Origin: Mytilus galloprovincialis
Taxonomy: Eukaryota; Mollusca; Bivalvia; Mytilida; Mytilidae
DNA length: 64,000 nucleotides
Assembly: GCF_965363235.1 (NCBI RefSeq)
Contig: NC_134845.1
Span: 9,052,101-9,116,100, forward strand
Direction: 5' to 3'
Each line of letters starts with the position of its first letter. The stretch's first letter is position 1. A model generated the notes under the pieces. The model was not told the origin of the DNA. It searched no databases and worked only from the letters and a program-made list of their open reading frames with translations. A program made the translations under genes and the position numbers. This document shows, in pieces, positions 12,513 to 22,756 of the stretch.

Positions 12513-12518
12513 TTTATT
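12513..12518 (-). terminator. Candidate poly(A) signal of C1q gene copy A
   Basis: AATAAA on the minus strand, about 245 bases beyond the C1q stop codon. It lies inside a segment conserved with copy C, where AATAAA occurs at 53979-53984, which supports function. No transcript evidence. Confidence 0.4.
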
Positions 12519-12763
12519 GATTTATAATGAAAGCAGGATAAACACTTCCTTTTGGATTGATTACATTTAATGTGTAAGTAAAATTATGATTAAGGTACAT
12601 GTATTAATTATAGAGTAATAAGATATGTATTCGTTATGTATAAAAGATAACAAAATACGTTTCCCTCTGATTGCACCGACCCACACATTTGTATAACACA
12701 TCATCTTTTTATATTTTATACTTATTATCTGTTGTCAACTTATTAATTTCCCGTCGAAACTGC

Positions 12764-13173
12764 TCATAACTTGAATCCTGAGAACATAGAACATGGTGAT
12801 CCATTCCAGGAATTTCGCAACTGTTTCCCGTCGCTGCTTGATACTGCAAGCCAAGCCTTCTGTCCATTTCTCATCCTAACAATAACATTACTGGTACCTG
12901 TCATGCCATCGCTGACGGAGTCACTATCAACAGCATTTTCTGCAATTTTCCTGTCGTTTGCCACTAAAACGCTAACGAAATCTTTACGAGCATTGGAAAC
13001 TGTGGTCCAGGAGAAGTGGTATAATCCATCCTCAGGACAGGTAAATTCACCTGTTGTTCCGTCATAGGCGTCACCTTCATTTAACGAAACAGTGTCAAAC
13101 ATTACGACTGTATTGGCAGGAAGATTATCGTGTGAAGATGATAGAGTTGCAAAAAACGCATACTTCTTCGAAA
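12764..13173 (-). CDS. C1q gene copy A, exon 3 (C1q domain)
   Basis: Acceptor at 13174-13176 (TTTACTCATTTCAG before the exon). The exon opens with the last two bases of a Val codon and reads VSKKYAFFATLSS, then VVMFDTVSLNEGDAYDG, the FTCPEDGLYHFSW core, and ends in CSMFSGFKL and a stop. This covers a full C1q beta-sandwich domain. The matching exon at 54511-54914 is about 80-85% identical at protein level by eye. The frame stays open upstream through the intron, but the conserved acceptor marks the true exon edge. Confidence 0.88.
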
Positions 13174-16100
13174 CTGAAATGAGTAAAACAAAATATGTGG
13201 ACTGTTCTTTAACAGAGATACGATACATAGCTTATTTTTATTTGAAACTACTTTCTGTATAATTACCACTTCTATGTGTGCGATTGACAGAGACATTTAA
13301 TGGTAATATAATCTATTAAATTAAAATACGATTCTCTTAAGTTTTTTTTAAACTTTTATTTTAAACAGAGACATATTCGTGATCTATTTTTTCTCGTTTT
13401 CAGATTTGATCTGTTATGGTTTAAAAGAAGGTACACAAAATGATTATTTTAATGAAATCTTAATTAGTTTTGAGTCTAAATGTGTAAATGTGCCATCTGT
13501 AATGCGTTTTAATTGTAGGTACGGGTAAAATGTATCTGCAAGCTGAACACAAATTTCATAATTATTTTTAATGCAAGATACAAAAGTACATTGTTTCTTC
13601 TTTAATTTTCCTCATGACTTTCATTATGTTCAACGTAACATTTCACGTATTAGTAAAATTCGAAATACATACATGTAGTTGATATAAATTATGTGAAACA
13701 TTTGAAATGGCAATATGCGAAATTGATTTTCATGGAAAGTCAAAATTATCAATCGTTTCACCAAGGTAAATCACTTGTTTCACATCATGGCCGTGTTCAC
13801 ACCAAACGCCATGTACAGTTAACATGTTTACCATACAATACAATACAAATGGAGTATGCCCGTCAGCGGAAAAACTATTATGCGTGTCTTTATGACGTCA
13901 TTCACCAGATAGAGGGCTAGGGGATCTCCTTTATCCCTACACTTTAAAAATTCATCAAGCGTCGTAGTGATCGTCACTGCAGGATTAACAAGAAATAATA
14001 TTTGTTCTGTAGGTACTTAATCACAATTCCCTAGTGACAGCAGTGCTGAAAGACAATTATGACAATTCAAGTTGCCGAATAGTTCGTGCAATACAGCTTT
14101 ATAGTTTTCCAACCACTCGGTTAGCATTGGAACATAAGTGACGACGCCACTAAACATGCTAAACGCACACATTACGTTAACTGAAACCAAACTTTTTGAC
14201 GGAAATGCATTGAACTCGAAAGATGTCTATTAGTTTAATGAAATGTACACTGGTTTCACATTAAATGAGTACGCATCTATACACCTTGTTTAATTATCTG
14301 TATATTAGATTTGTTCACACTTGTAAACTATATATCATTTAAACTTCATCACGTAGAACTGACTGCAAGTTTTTCGAACAACTTTTCTAGCAGTTAGTGA
14401 ACGACCATTTTATATAAAAAAAGGGGGGATTTGAATTTTCCTTGAAAAATATTCTGATTCCCAACTTAATAAAAAAAAATTCTGAATCTAGAGTTTCACC
14501 AAACATTATAGTGTTAAATATTGGGGGAAAAAAATATTTGATTGCTAGCATCGAAAAAATCTGATAAGCGGTCGCGTGGAAAAAATTAGAACTCAGAAAC
14601 AAAACCACATACCCTCCTTTTGAAGATTTGCAGTAGTTTAAAGATGTCTTTATTACGCATAAAAAACGTAGACTGCAGCAGTGTGCTTACAGACGAAGAA
14701 AAAGGATTGAGATGTTAAGGATCACTACATTGCTATCTTGTCTGTTTGTTTCAAATGGTATTTCTACTCCAAGAAGTGTTTGGCAAAGGGAGTGGGTAAT
14801 GTATTTTTTTATTATTTCTAAGTGTATTTTAACGAATCTGAGATACTAAACATTTACGTGTGAAGCGTTGTTTGAGTAAAGACCAGTGGCAAATATTTCG
14901 GTGTATGTCCAGTCGATACGGGAAGACCTTTTCAAATATTTTATGTGTCAGGCAATGATGATGATGCTTTGAGTCTTGATAAGGGGTTACACAAGCTACG
15001 CAAAGTTGTTTTTTATAACAAATAAATATATCAGGTTTAGACAAATATTTCTGTTTTTTTTTCAAAACTCGTTTCTACCTTAAATATACTTGGTAAATGC
15101 TTAGTTTTGTGTACACTTAACCTACACAAGGCCTACATTGACTGTTGACTACATGTTGACAAAACATGATTTACACTACATGTAAACATTGAGTTTTATC
15201 AGTGGGAACGTAATTGTGTTTACGTGTGAGTTAAAGTTTTGTTATGTTGTTCTCATTTTAAATATGTGTGTCACACGTCTGTTAATTTGACAGAACATTT
15301 TAACCTCTTATAATCAACATTAAACTCATATTAATTATTTACTAAGCTTTGAGGAATGAAAGTAATAGAGATTGTTTAATCATTAGATATTTTACACGAA
15401 TGTCGAATATGCTGCTAACTATTAATGCGTTAATTCACAAAATGTGAAGTATTTCCGAAATTTTAATTCTGAGACTTGAAACAGGAACAAAGTAAGAAAT
15501 ATATTGAAAACACTTGAATCAATGTTGGTATATGTACGTAACAACGTCCATACTTACAGTTGAACTTATTATTTTGATTTTATTGATCATTTTATTAAAA
15601 GTATAACCAATCAAGTTTTACACCTACTTAATAAAAAAGCGACCTTCTGTTTTTCATATAAACGTTGTAAAAGTTTTATTGAGCTATATTGAATTCATAA
15701 TGTGAATTGATAGAATGATCAGAGTGTATAATGCACATAGATCAAGGTAAGCGATACATCCTTTTATGTGTCTAAAGTTTTTGTTCTTTGTGTTTACAGA
15801 AATAACTTATAAAATCTCTATTGAACTTATACATCATTGTATTTGTTGTTGCTACTTTGGGTTTGGTCTTGCGGATATGAACAGTTATTTGAATGTTTTA
15901 TCAATTGGTGACTAAACTGTAGCTGCTTATTGTATGCTTCTTTCAGTTCAATATGTAGAACTGATTGAAAAAATGTATTCACAACAACAATTATTCTTTT
16001 ATTCAGTGACGATATATGATGACACTTCTCTTTAATTTACCTTTTTTCATTTCATTGAGTTCTTTTTCATTATCCTGTTTTAATTTTGTCATTTTGGATT

Positions 16101-19100
16101 CAAAGTCTGATAGAAATCTGGACATGTTTTTGTCTATAACACTTGCTGCTTCTGAAATAAACAAAACATTAAAAAAATACATGCATTTGGTCAGTTACTC
16201 TAGCATCAGGTACAGCTTATTTCAATAAGTACTTGATACAAACAGAGAAATCTTGTTCAGCACTACTGAACTGAATTATTTCATGGGAACTTCATCTGGC
16301 ATTTTCCTATCATTTTTATATAAAAAAAATCCCTCGAAGCATATAGTCATCACTAGATTTTAAACAAGACGATGTGTTTGAGTTTCTAATATTCCCACTA
16401 AAAAGTTTCTCTGAGGAAGACCGGCATGCCTCCGAAAGCTCAGTATTACTTTAAAGTAATTTTACATATATGTAAGTAATGTGCTGAATGTTGGAGGTCA
16501 TTCCTACCTATGATTGACCATAAGATAAGGTAAAATTGCTATAGGAACATCTAAATTTTAAAAAGGAACTATTTTTCATGAACTGTAATATAATGCAATA
16601 AGATACATATCAGATTGCTAACGCCCCCATGGGTGTAATTAAGAGTGAAAGTTAGATAATTATAACATGAAGTCAACTTGATATGTTTAATTTCAATACA
16701 GTTATAAAAGGGTCTTTGGGGATATCGAATTTTCGTAATCTATTAAAGTATGTACTCTTTCAAAGATAGCATTAGGAAGAATATATTTTAAAAACCAAAC
16801 CGGCAAAGTTTGTCTTCGTTAAAATCTTCAGAAATGCACTGCTTTTGAAAAATTGTCTTCCTATACTTTGTGACAGCTTTGTCGTTTGTTTTTACCTTAA
16901 ACATGACACCACTCGTTTGAAATTATGCAATTACACATAAAAGTGAAGCGAAATCAGTGATTGAAGAAAAGTAAACTAACGTGAAATGGAAGAGAGAATT
17001 AAGCGATAGTAAAATTAAAAGTCAAATAAGTTCACAACTAGTATCACAAATTTGTAACAAATGGGAACGCGTTAAAATATGAACAAAGCAAACAAATAAA
17101 TATTGATTTATCATCTTATTATTATGCTCGTGCTCCATTATTGTGTGTTAACTGTTTACCACGGTCCCGATTGAATAACTTTAAAATCTGTAAATTGATA
17201 AGCTACCAAAACTTTCGATAAAAAAATCATCGAATGAAATATTGTTGGTCTATCGTACGTTATTGATTCGCAATTAATGTTTTAAAAATGCGTATAAAGT
17301 ACTAAAGGGGGAGAGTGGTTGCTTTCAAACGAGTTTAACCCCGTCACATTCTGTATGTGCCTGTCCCAAGTCAGGAGCCTGTAATTCGTTGGTTACTTTT
17401 TTGTTTTGTTTTGTTCATTATTTTGTAAGAAAACGAACTAGGACGTTAGTGGTCTTGTTTGAATTGTGTTACATTTGTCATTTTGGGGCCTTTTATAGCT
17501 GACTATGCTCATTGTTAAATGACGTACATTTATCAAGTAGTTGTTAATTTCTGTGTTATTTTGTCTCATTGGCAATCATACCACATCTTCTATTTTTTAT
17601 ATTAGTATTACATTTTATTCAATAATTAAAACAATGTACCATAAACTTATTTCAAGGGACCAGTGGCATATTCGCAAGCAATTCCGTTGTTGCTAACTTG
17701 CATAGAACCTTTAAATACTCCGTCACATACTGTTGTTAAGTTTACTGACTTTGCTTCAGACATCTGTTTTTGTCTCCAGTAAAATACATATACTATGCAT
17801 GCATATTTGTACATATCTACAATTTCTGATGTATTTATTATTTCTTTTATACATTTTAGAATACTACAATGAGTGTAAGTATATGTGTGTCGAATTGTTC
17901 TTACATGTGCTTCTATGTGCTTTTAGTTTTATGAGCTGGCATTTGTTAATAATAATGCAAATGAACAATAGATACAATCCTAAAACTATCTACTTACATG
18001 TAACTCTCATTTAAATAATAAAAAAAAAACCAGAATATCTCTCTCATATTACTTTTAAATAAATAATCAAATATAAATGAATCAATGAAAAATAATAAGA
18101 AAGAAAAAAATAGAAAAGGGAATCAGTTCTCTTTTTCAGACAACTTTCTAAATATGCATTTATATATTTGTTTTTTTGTTAATGGCTTAATTGATAAATT
18201 TCTTCAGAGAGAATAGTTATAGTTTAGGGTTGAACCCAAGTTGTAATTATTGGCTACAGTCATTTTATTAAGTCTTTCCACTTTTCTGTGGAAAGACTTA
18301 TTGTATTTCTTCTGATTATCATTATTATTTTTTTTTTTTTTTTTCCGCCAACTTCTGAAATTTTTGTTTCGCAATATGTCGCATAGATATTTTTCATATT
18401 GTATCATATAGTTTATGCGCTTTCAAATTTCACCATATAAAGGCATTTGACCTTATACAAAAGGTAAAGTGACAAATGACCTTGAAAAATGACTACCGAA
18501 AGTGACCTTGAGAAAACCGGAAGTAGTCTTTTTTGCAATTTTTTTATATAAAAGTACTCAGAATCCATATATTTGTCGTATAGATACATAAACTGATAAC
18601 CGAAGACTAAAAATGACTTCCAACAAACCGGAAGTGGCCAATTATCTCCCATTCTACATACAAAAGTAAATAGAAGCTATATATTTTTGGAATCAGTGTG
18701 AAAGAAGCTATCATATGAGACCGGAAGTGGCATTTATTTCACCGGAAGTAGCATATTATCTCCCTTATTTCACTCAAAATTATAATTATACCATTATTTA
18801 TCGCATCAGTATGAAAAAACTATCGTATAAAATTTTTTTTGATGTGGAAAGACTTTCAATTGTTGAACAATTGCTTTTTAATTTTATTTGCTTTAGACTT
18901 GGAAACTGTTGAAACATTTTTATAATTGCTTGTGTTCATTTATATGAAATTGAAAGTGCATGCTACTTTATGCTAAATTGATTTTTTGTGTTGCTTTGTT
19001 CAGTTGGTTGGTTATTTTTTTGTTTGTTATTGTAGTACATTTTGTACATGTAGTTTGCATCCGCCTTAAAATTAACCAACATATATAAGGAAAACATTTT

Positions 19101-22100
19101 AAAGTTTCAAAATATGTGTCCATTTTATGATTATGAGACCAATGTCTTTCTTTGGACAATAGGAAAAAAAATGAAATCAAAACAGGACTTTGAAAATGAC
19201 CATAATATACTGACTAAAACCTTGACAAAAACATATGGTTTGCAATCTTACAATCAAGGGGTGATAATATTTTGGATTGTCTCTCTTTGATTGTTGAAAT
19301 TCAGTTTTATTGGGTATACATTTGTTAGGTATTTTCCCCATTAACCCCTTTCATTGGAAACAGGTAATCCAACATTTGTTTTTATTTATAAAAATCTGAA
19401 AACATGTCATAATATGACAATCATGATTGTTAGTACTCTTGCTTTTTTTTTAAATTTATTTCAATTCTTATGATGCTTGCACAATGTTTTATAAAGATTT
19501 ATTTATGCATGAAGGTAGATTTATATATTAACTTTTGAATTAACAATTGAAGGTAAAAATATAACACTTGTTAATTTATATTGACCAAATAATGACTCAC
19601 CATCCTTTTATAATAAAGCAAATGAAATAATAGAAAAACTGTAACTACCAACAAGTTATTCTGACAGGAGATTTTAACTTAGTTCAAAATCAGGCATTAG
19701 ATACATACAACTACCTAAATATAAATAATCCACGAGCAAGAGATAAAAATCTTTGAACTTATTGAAACTTATGACATAATTGATCCCTTTCGAGAATACT
19801 ACCCAGACAAGGAACGATTTACATGGAGAAAAGTTAATCCTCTTAAGCAAGCTAGGCTTTATTTTTTTAGCTCACCTGGCTGAAGGGCCAAGTGAGCTTT
19901 TCTCATCACTTGGCGTCCGTCGTCCGTCGTCGTTAACTTTTACAAAAATCTTCTCCTCTGAAACCACTGGGCCAAATTTAACCAAACTTGGCCACAATCA
20001 TCATTGGGGTGTCTAGTTTTAAACATGTGTCCAGTGACCCGGCCAACCAACCATGATGGCCGCCATTGCTAAAAATAGAACATAGGGGTAAAATGCATTT
20101 TTTGACATATAACTCAACCAAAGCATTTAGAGCAAATCTGACATGGGGTAAAATTATTTATCGGGTTGAGATCTATCTGCCCTGAAATTTTCAGATGAAT
20201 CGGACAACCCGTTGTTAGGTTGCTGCCCCTGAATTGGTAATTTTATGGAAATTTTGCTGTTTTTGGTTATTATCTTGAATATAATTATAGATAGAGATAA
20301 ACTGTAAACAGCAATAATGTTCAGCAAAGTAAGATTTACAAATAAGTGAACATGATCAAAATGGTCAGTTGACCCCTTTAGGAGTTATTATAGTCAATTT
20401 TTAACCATTTTTTGTAAATCTTATAATAATTGTGCACGATTTAATGCAAAACATGTCTTATCGACGCTGAGTTTCACTCATATATGTGTCATTTAATATG
20501 ACACAAATTGAATAGTTTATTTCATTGTATAACAACATTGTGTATCTAAATTCCCAATATAAGATAGTTGGTAAGATGAAATTGTTACTCATTTTACCAC
20601 TTCCTATATACGATATACATGTTTATGGGGTCAGTAAGTTCCATATGAGGCTCGAGTTTCGCTCTTTCATGACACATATGGAATCAACTGAACCCATTAT
20701 ATTGTATCACTGTGTAACTAATGATATCAATCATCATATTAACTGTTGGACAGATTCTTATATTTGTTTGTGTTACACTCAACTGAATTATGTTAAGGAT
20801 GCTCGACGGTACCAAAATTTCAGATTTTTTTTTTCATTACAAATTTTATTTATTACTTTATAAGTTTTTACTTTATCATATGGTACAAAAAATAATCCAA
20901 AATAATATAATTTGTTTTGGCCCCAGATTACTTTAATATGTATATATCATTGAAAAAGCTCCAAATTATCTCAATTTGGTGCAAAAATGCCATTTTATGG
21001 CATTACAATTGAAATATATTGTTTTACTCATCGGTGGCTATATTTTTGTTTCAAGTAAGCTGTACTTAAACTAAAGTATTGAACAATTTTAGCAATTTTT
21101 GTAATTTAGTTTTTTTTTATACCTCTATTCATCCTATTAGTTCAACAGAAAAAAGTACGTTCACACTAATGTTTGCTTCTTTCGGAGGCAGATGGTGAGC
21201 TTAAATTAGCGTTTTTTTCTATTAAGTATATTGAATCCTCGGAGTTCAGTATCTTTGTGATTATTTTTACACATGTATATTAGACATATTGATGGAGATT
21301 TATTGCACTAATGCAATATTATATAATAATTAGCTAGCTATTTAGATTTATTGCACTCGTGCAATATTATTTAATAATTAGCTAGCTATAAAACCAGGTT
21401 TTCTACATATGATAATGTTGGAACTGATTCAGGAATATGACAGATGTTATACATTCGTTATGTGTATGTTTGAGCTTTTGATTTTGCCATTTTTTTAGGG
21501 ATTTGTTATTATTATTATATGATAATTATTGCATATACCCCACAGAAAGTAACCAAAGGTTAGCGTGCAATAAATTCCAATAGTGCAATAAATCTTCAAA
21601 ATTCATGACGTCATCAACGATAAAAACTTAATTTAAACCAATTTGTACTTTCAAATATTATATTGCTATACAATAAAAGGGTTATGGCATGCATATTTGG
21701 GAATATTGTCCCTCGTAGAATGTATATTGCACTCCCAAGCTCATGCAATATGAAATTCTACTCGGGACAATATTCCCCAATATTCATTCAATAACCCTAT
21801 ATTATTATGGCACCCTCAACGGAGTTGGGGTGACATATTGTTATTCTACGTTTCTTTTTTTATTATTATTTTTCTTCCACTATTTTTGTCCAGAGCAGTT
21901 CTTGGAATAGAATGGACCAAAGTTGATGGAACTATGGTATAATGTTGACCACCATGTGAAGTTGTCCCTCTGACTTTGGAAAGGTCAAGATGGCTGCCGT
22001 TGCCATAGAAACGGGAAAAATGTGAAAATTTTCAAAATTTTCAAAATGCTCCAATCTTTCTAAAACTTTACAAAAATGGTAAATGGCATGTGCTGATGTG

Positions 22101-22216
22101 CTCTTTGACTTTGGAATTTCAAAAATGGCTGCCGTTGTCCTGGCAATTGGGGAAGGGTGCCATCCGTTATTGCTGGCAATTACAAATCTAGTTATCATTA
22201 TTATTATTATTATTAT

Positions 22217-22276
<60 letters not shown>

Positions 22277-22277
22277 C

Positions 22278-22341
<64 letters not shown>

Positions 22342-22756
22342 TGAGCTGAAAAACTAGTAGATATAAACATTGTCGTAATAAATCGATATATAAAGATTAA
22401 TTTATCAAAAGTTCTCACCACGAAAAATCTTGGAACCAGCAAAAATATAGTAAATTGATAAAAAAAACTTTACCTTGCTGGACCTGCTGCATTCTTGAAT
22501 TGATCATATTATCAACACTATTTTTTATGCCAATTTCTACACCTGATCTTATTTCCTGATCTATATAAACCTTTAACAACTGGTTCATTTCCGATACATC
22601 AAAATCGGCTTTGAGATTGCCTTTCATTTGATCTAAAAGTGGCATTGATACTGTCTTCCGACATCCCAAACCGCTACATGGGCTGTTTTCATCTAATTGC
22701 AGAGTTAAAACAACGTTCAGTAGAGTTAATAAACCTGCACAAGGTCCGAGAAACAT
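12764..22756 (-). CDS. Secreted C1q-domain protein, three exons, copy A (apparently intact)
   Basis: Exons on the minus strand are 22756-22474, 16151-16041 and 13173-12764. Every junction has GT..AG ends and phase 1 spacing; total length 804 bases, about 267 residues plus stop. The start gives a hydrophobic N-terminus (MFLGPCAGLLTLLNVVLTL) that looks like a signal peptide. A CSGLGC pair and a helical linker follow, then a charged coiled-coil exon, then a C-terminal C1q domain of about 135 residues with the family's FTCPEDGLYHFSW core. In molluscs such proteins are secreted, trimerise through the C1q head and act as lectin-like recognition molecules in haemolymph; that role is inferred from the family. 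There is no collagen-like Gly-X-Y stretch, as in most bivalve members. Introns are about 6.3 kb (repeat-filled) and 2.9 kb. Exon joining is my inference from splice sites and phase. Confidence 0.8.
14395..14635. repeat. Intronic repeat (short element), paired with 25325-25560
   Basis: Lies in intron 2 of copy A. It shares the order GGGGGATTTGAATTTT, AAAATATTCTGATTCCCAA, a GCATCGAAAAA word and CATACCCTCCTTTTGAAG with 25325-25560 (shorter, more diverged). In copy C the equivalent site (56343-56420) has only the end of it. Probably a non-autonomous element; termini not resolved. Confidence 0.45.
16041..16151 (-). CDS. C1q gene copy A, exon 2 (coiled coil)
   Basis: Acceptor TTTATTTCAG immediately before 16151 and donor AAAAAAG|GTAAATT at 16041/16040. 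The 111 bases, read in the phase set by exon 1, give a 37-residue charged helix that includes MSRFLSDFESKMTKLKQD and ELNEMKK. Heptad-like spacing of hydrophobic residues suggests a trimerising coiled coil, common before C1q heads. A degraded copy is at 35131-35182. Confidence 0.75.
16220..17295. other. Intron 1 of C1q copy A, unique part
   Basis: About 16220-16600 is collinear with 35240-35640 in copy B, so it is ancestral intron. The remainder to 17295 holds no recognisable repeat or gene. Confidence 0.5.
17300..17600 (+). repeat. Interspersed repeat family A, copy in C1q intron 1
   Basis: Starts at AGTTTAACCCCGTCACATTC and ends at ATCATACCACATCTTC. It is shorter than the 1655-2031 copy through internal deletions. 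Confidence 0.7.
18267..18884 (-). mobile_element. Helentron-like non-autonomous element, copy 2
   Basis: The left edge carries a perfect hairpin (AGTCTTTCCAC, loop, GTGGAAAGACT; about 18271-18298). The right edge carries the palindrome CAATTGTTGAACAATTG (18857-18873), preceded by GTGGAAAGACTTT. The ends match those of 46793-48032 in reverse orientation, while the interior is unrelated. The GTGGAAAGAC word appears at both ends in asymmetric positions, as reported for Helentron-type elements. The interior repeats ACCGGAAGT four times. No open frame for a replication protein. It lies in C1q intron 1. A terminal-inverted-repeat transposon is the main alternative. Confidence 0.5.
19545..19862 (+). 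mobile_element. LINE endonuclease fragment
   Basis: Encodes ILTGDFNLVQNQALDTYNY and, after a frame change, IETYDIIDPFREYYPD, ERFTWRKVNP and LKQARL. These are the GDFN and following motifs of the APE-type endonuclease of L1-like non-LTR elements. It is cut off on the right by the repeat that starts at 19863. Both ends are lost; a fossil. Confidence 0.7.
19863..20440 (+). repeat. Conserved molluscan interspersed repeat
   Basis: Opens with TTTAGCTCACCTGGCTGAAG and GGCCAAGTGAGCTTTTCTC, a built-in hairpin in which AGCTCACCTGGC pairs with GCCAAGTGAGCT. CGTCCGTCGTCCGTCGTCG and a long conserved body follow. I recognise this sequence as widespread in bivalves and gastropods. No coding frame. It has inserted into, and ended, the LINE endonuclease fragment to its left. 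Confidence 0.65.
20470..20870. repeat. Palindrome-rich repeat, shared with 52028-52110
   Basis: About 20625-20700 contains TATGGGGTCAGTAAGTTCC with an inverted counterpart about 50 bases on (TATGGAATCAACTGA). The same arrangement occurs at 52032-52105 (ATATGGGGTCAGTAAATTCC and GGAATTTACTCAACTCATAT). A non-autonomous element with inverted ends is likely. The open frame through it is not a gene. Confidence 0.45.
21225..21660. repeat. Repeat block with two 46-base tandem units and inverted half-sites
   Basis: Two direct units at about 21296-21341 and 21342-21389 each hold ATTTATTGCACT, TGCAATATTAT and AATAATTAGCTAGCTAT. The reverse word AGTGCAATAAATCTT occurs at 21582-21597. Between them is a piece of the repeat also seen at 45-240. 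Looks like the ends of a small foldback element around older repeat sequence. Confidence 0.5.
21678..21798. mobile_element. Foldback element, 121 bases
   Basis: Left arm 21678-21731 and right arm 21744-21798 are reverse complements with few mismatches (outer AGGGTTAT/ATAACCCT, inner GGGAATATTGTCCC, then TATTGCA/TGCAATA) around a 12-base loop. No coding potential. Typical of a miniature inverted-repeat element. Confidence 0.75.
21808..22192. repeat. Short interspersed repeat with GGCACCC ends
   Basis: Starts ATGGCACCCTCAACGGAGTT and ends GGGTGCCATCCG, so the tips are inverted. The interior repeats an AAGATGGCTGCCGTTG phrase (about 21987 and, diverged, 22122). A piece recurs at 5355-5430. No gene. 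Confidence 0.5.
22193..22340. repeat. ATT then AGT trinucleotide microsatellite
   Basis: About 25 bases of (ATT)n pass into 123 bases of (AGT)n, 22218-22340, about 41 units with one AGC interruption near 22277. It lies in intron 1 of the C1q gene, about 130 bases from the exon 1 donor. The serine or threonine runs it would encode are not real proteins. Confidence 0.95.
22474..22756 (-). CDS. C1q gene copy A, exon 1 (signal peptide and linker)
   Basis: Starts at ATG 22756-22754 and runs to the donor CAGCAAG|GTAAAG (22474/22473). It gives 94 codons plus one base: a hydrophobic signal segment (residues about 1-20), the pair CSGLGC, then a helical region with IDQEIRSGVEIG and ending MQQVQQ. The intact frame here contrasts with the shifted copy at 36725-36961. 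Confidence 0.8.

Noticed and set aside
12771-13067. Plus-strand protein opposite the C1q exon, also present at 54518-54808
   Set aside because: Antisense shadow of the C1q exon, kept open by its codon pattern; present in both copies for that reason only.
13693-13920. Small protein in C1q intron 2, with a similar frame at 55780-56016
   Set aside because: The DNA is conserved because the introns are paralogous, but the frames differ and are shifted between copies; no sign of coding constraint.
20525-20863. 112-residue protein
   Set aside because: Spans a palindromic repeat also found at 52028-52110, where the frame is not kept.
22083-22442. Serine-rich and threonine-rich proteins
   Set aside because: Both frames are translations of the AGT microsatellite and its edge; no real gene.
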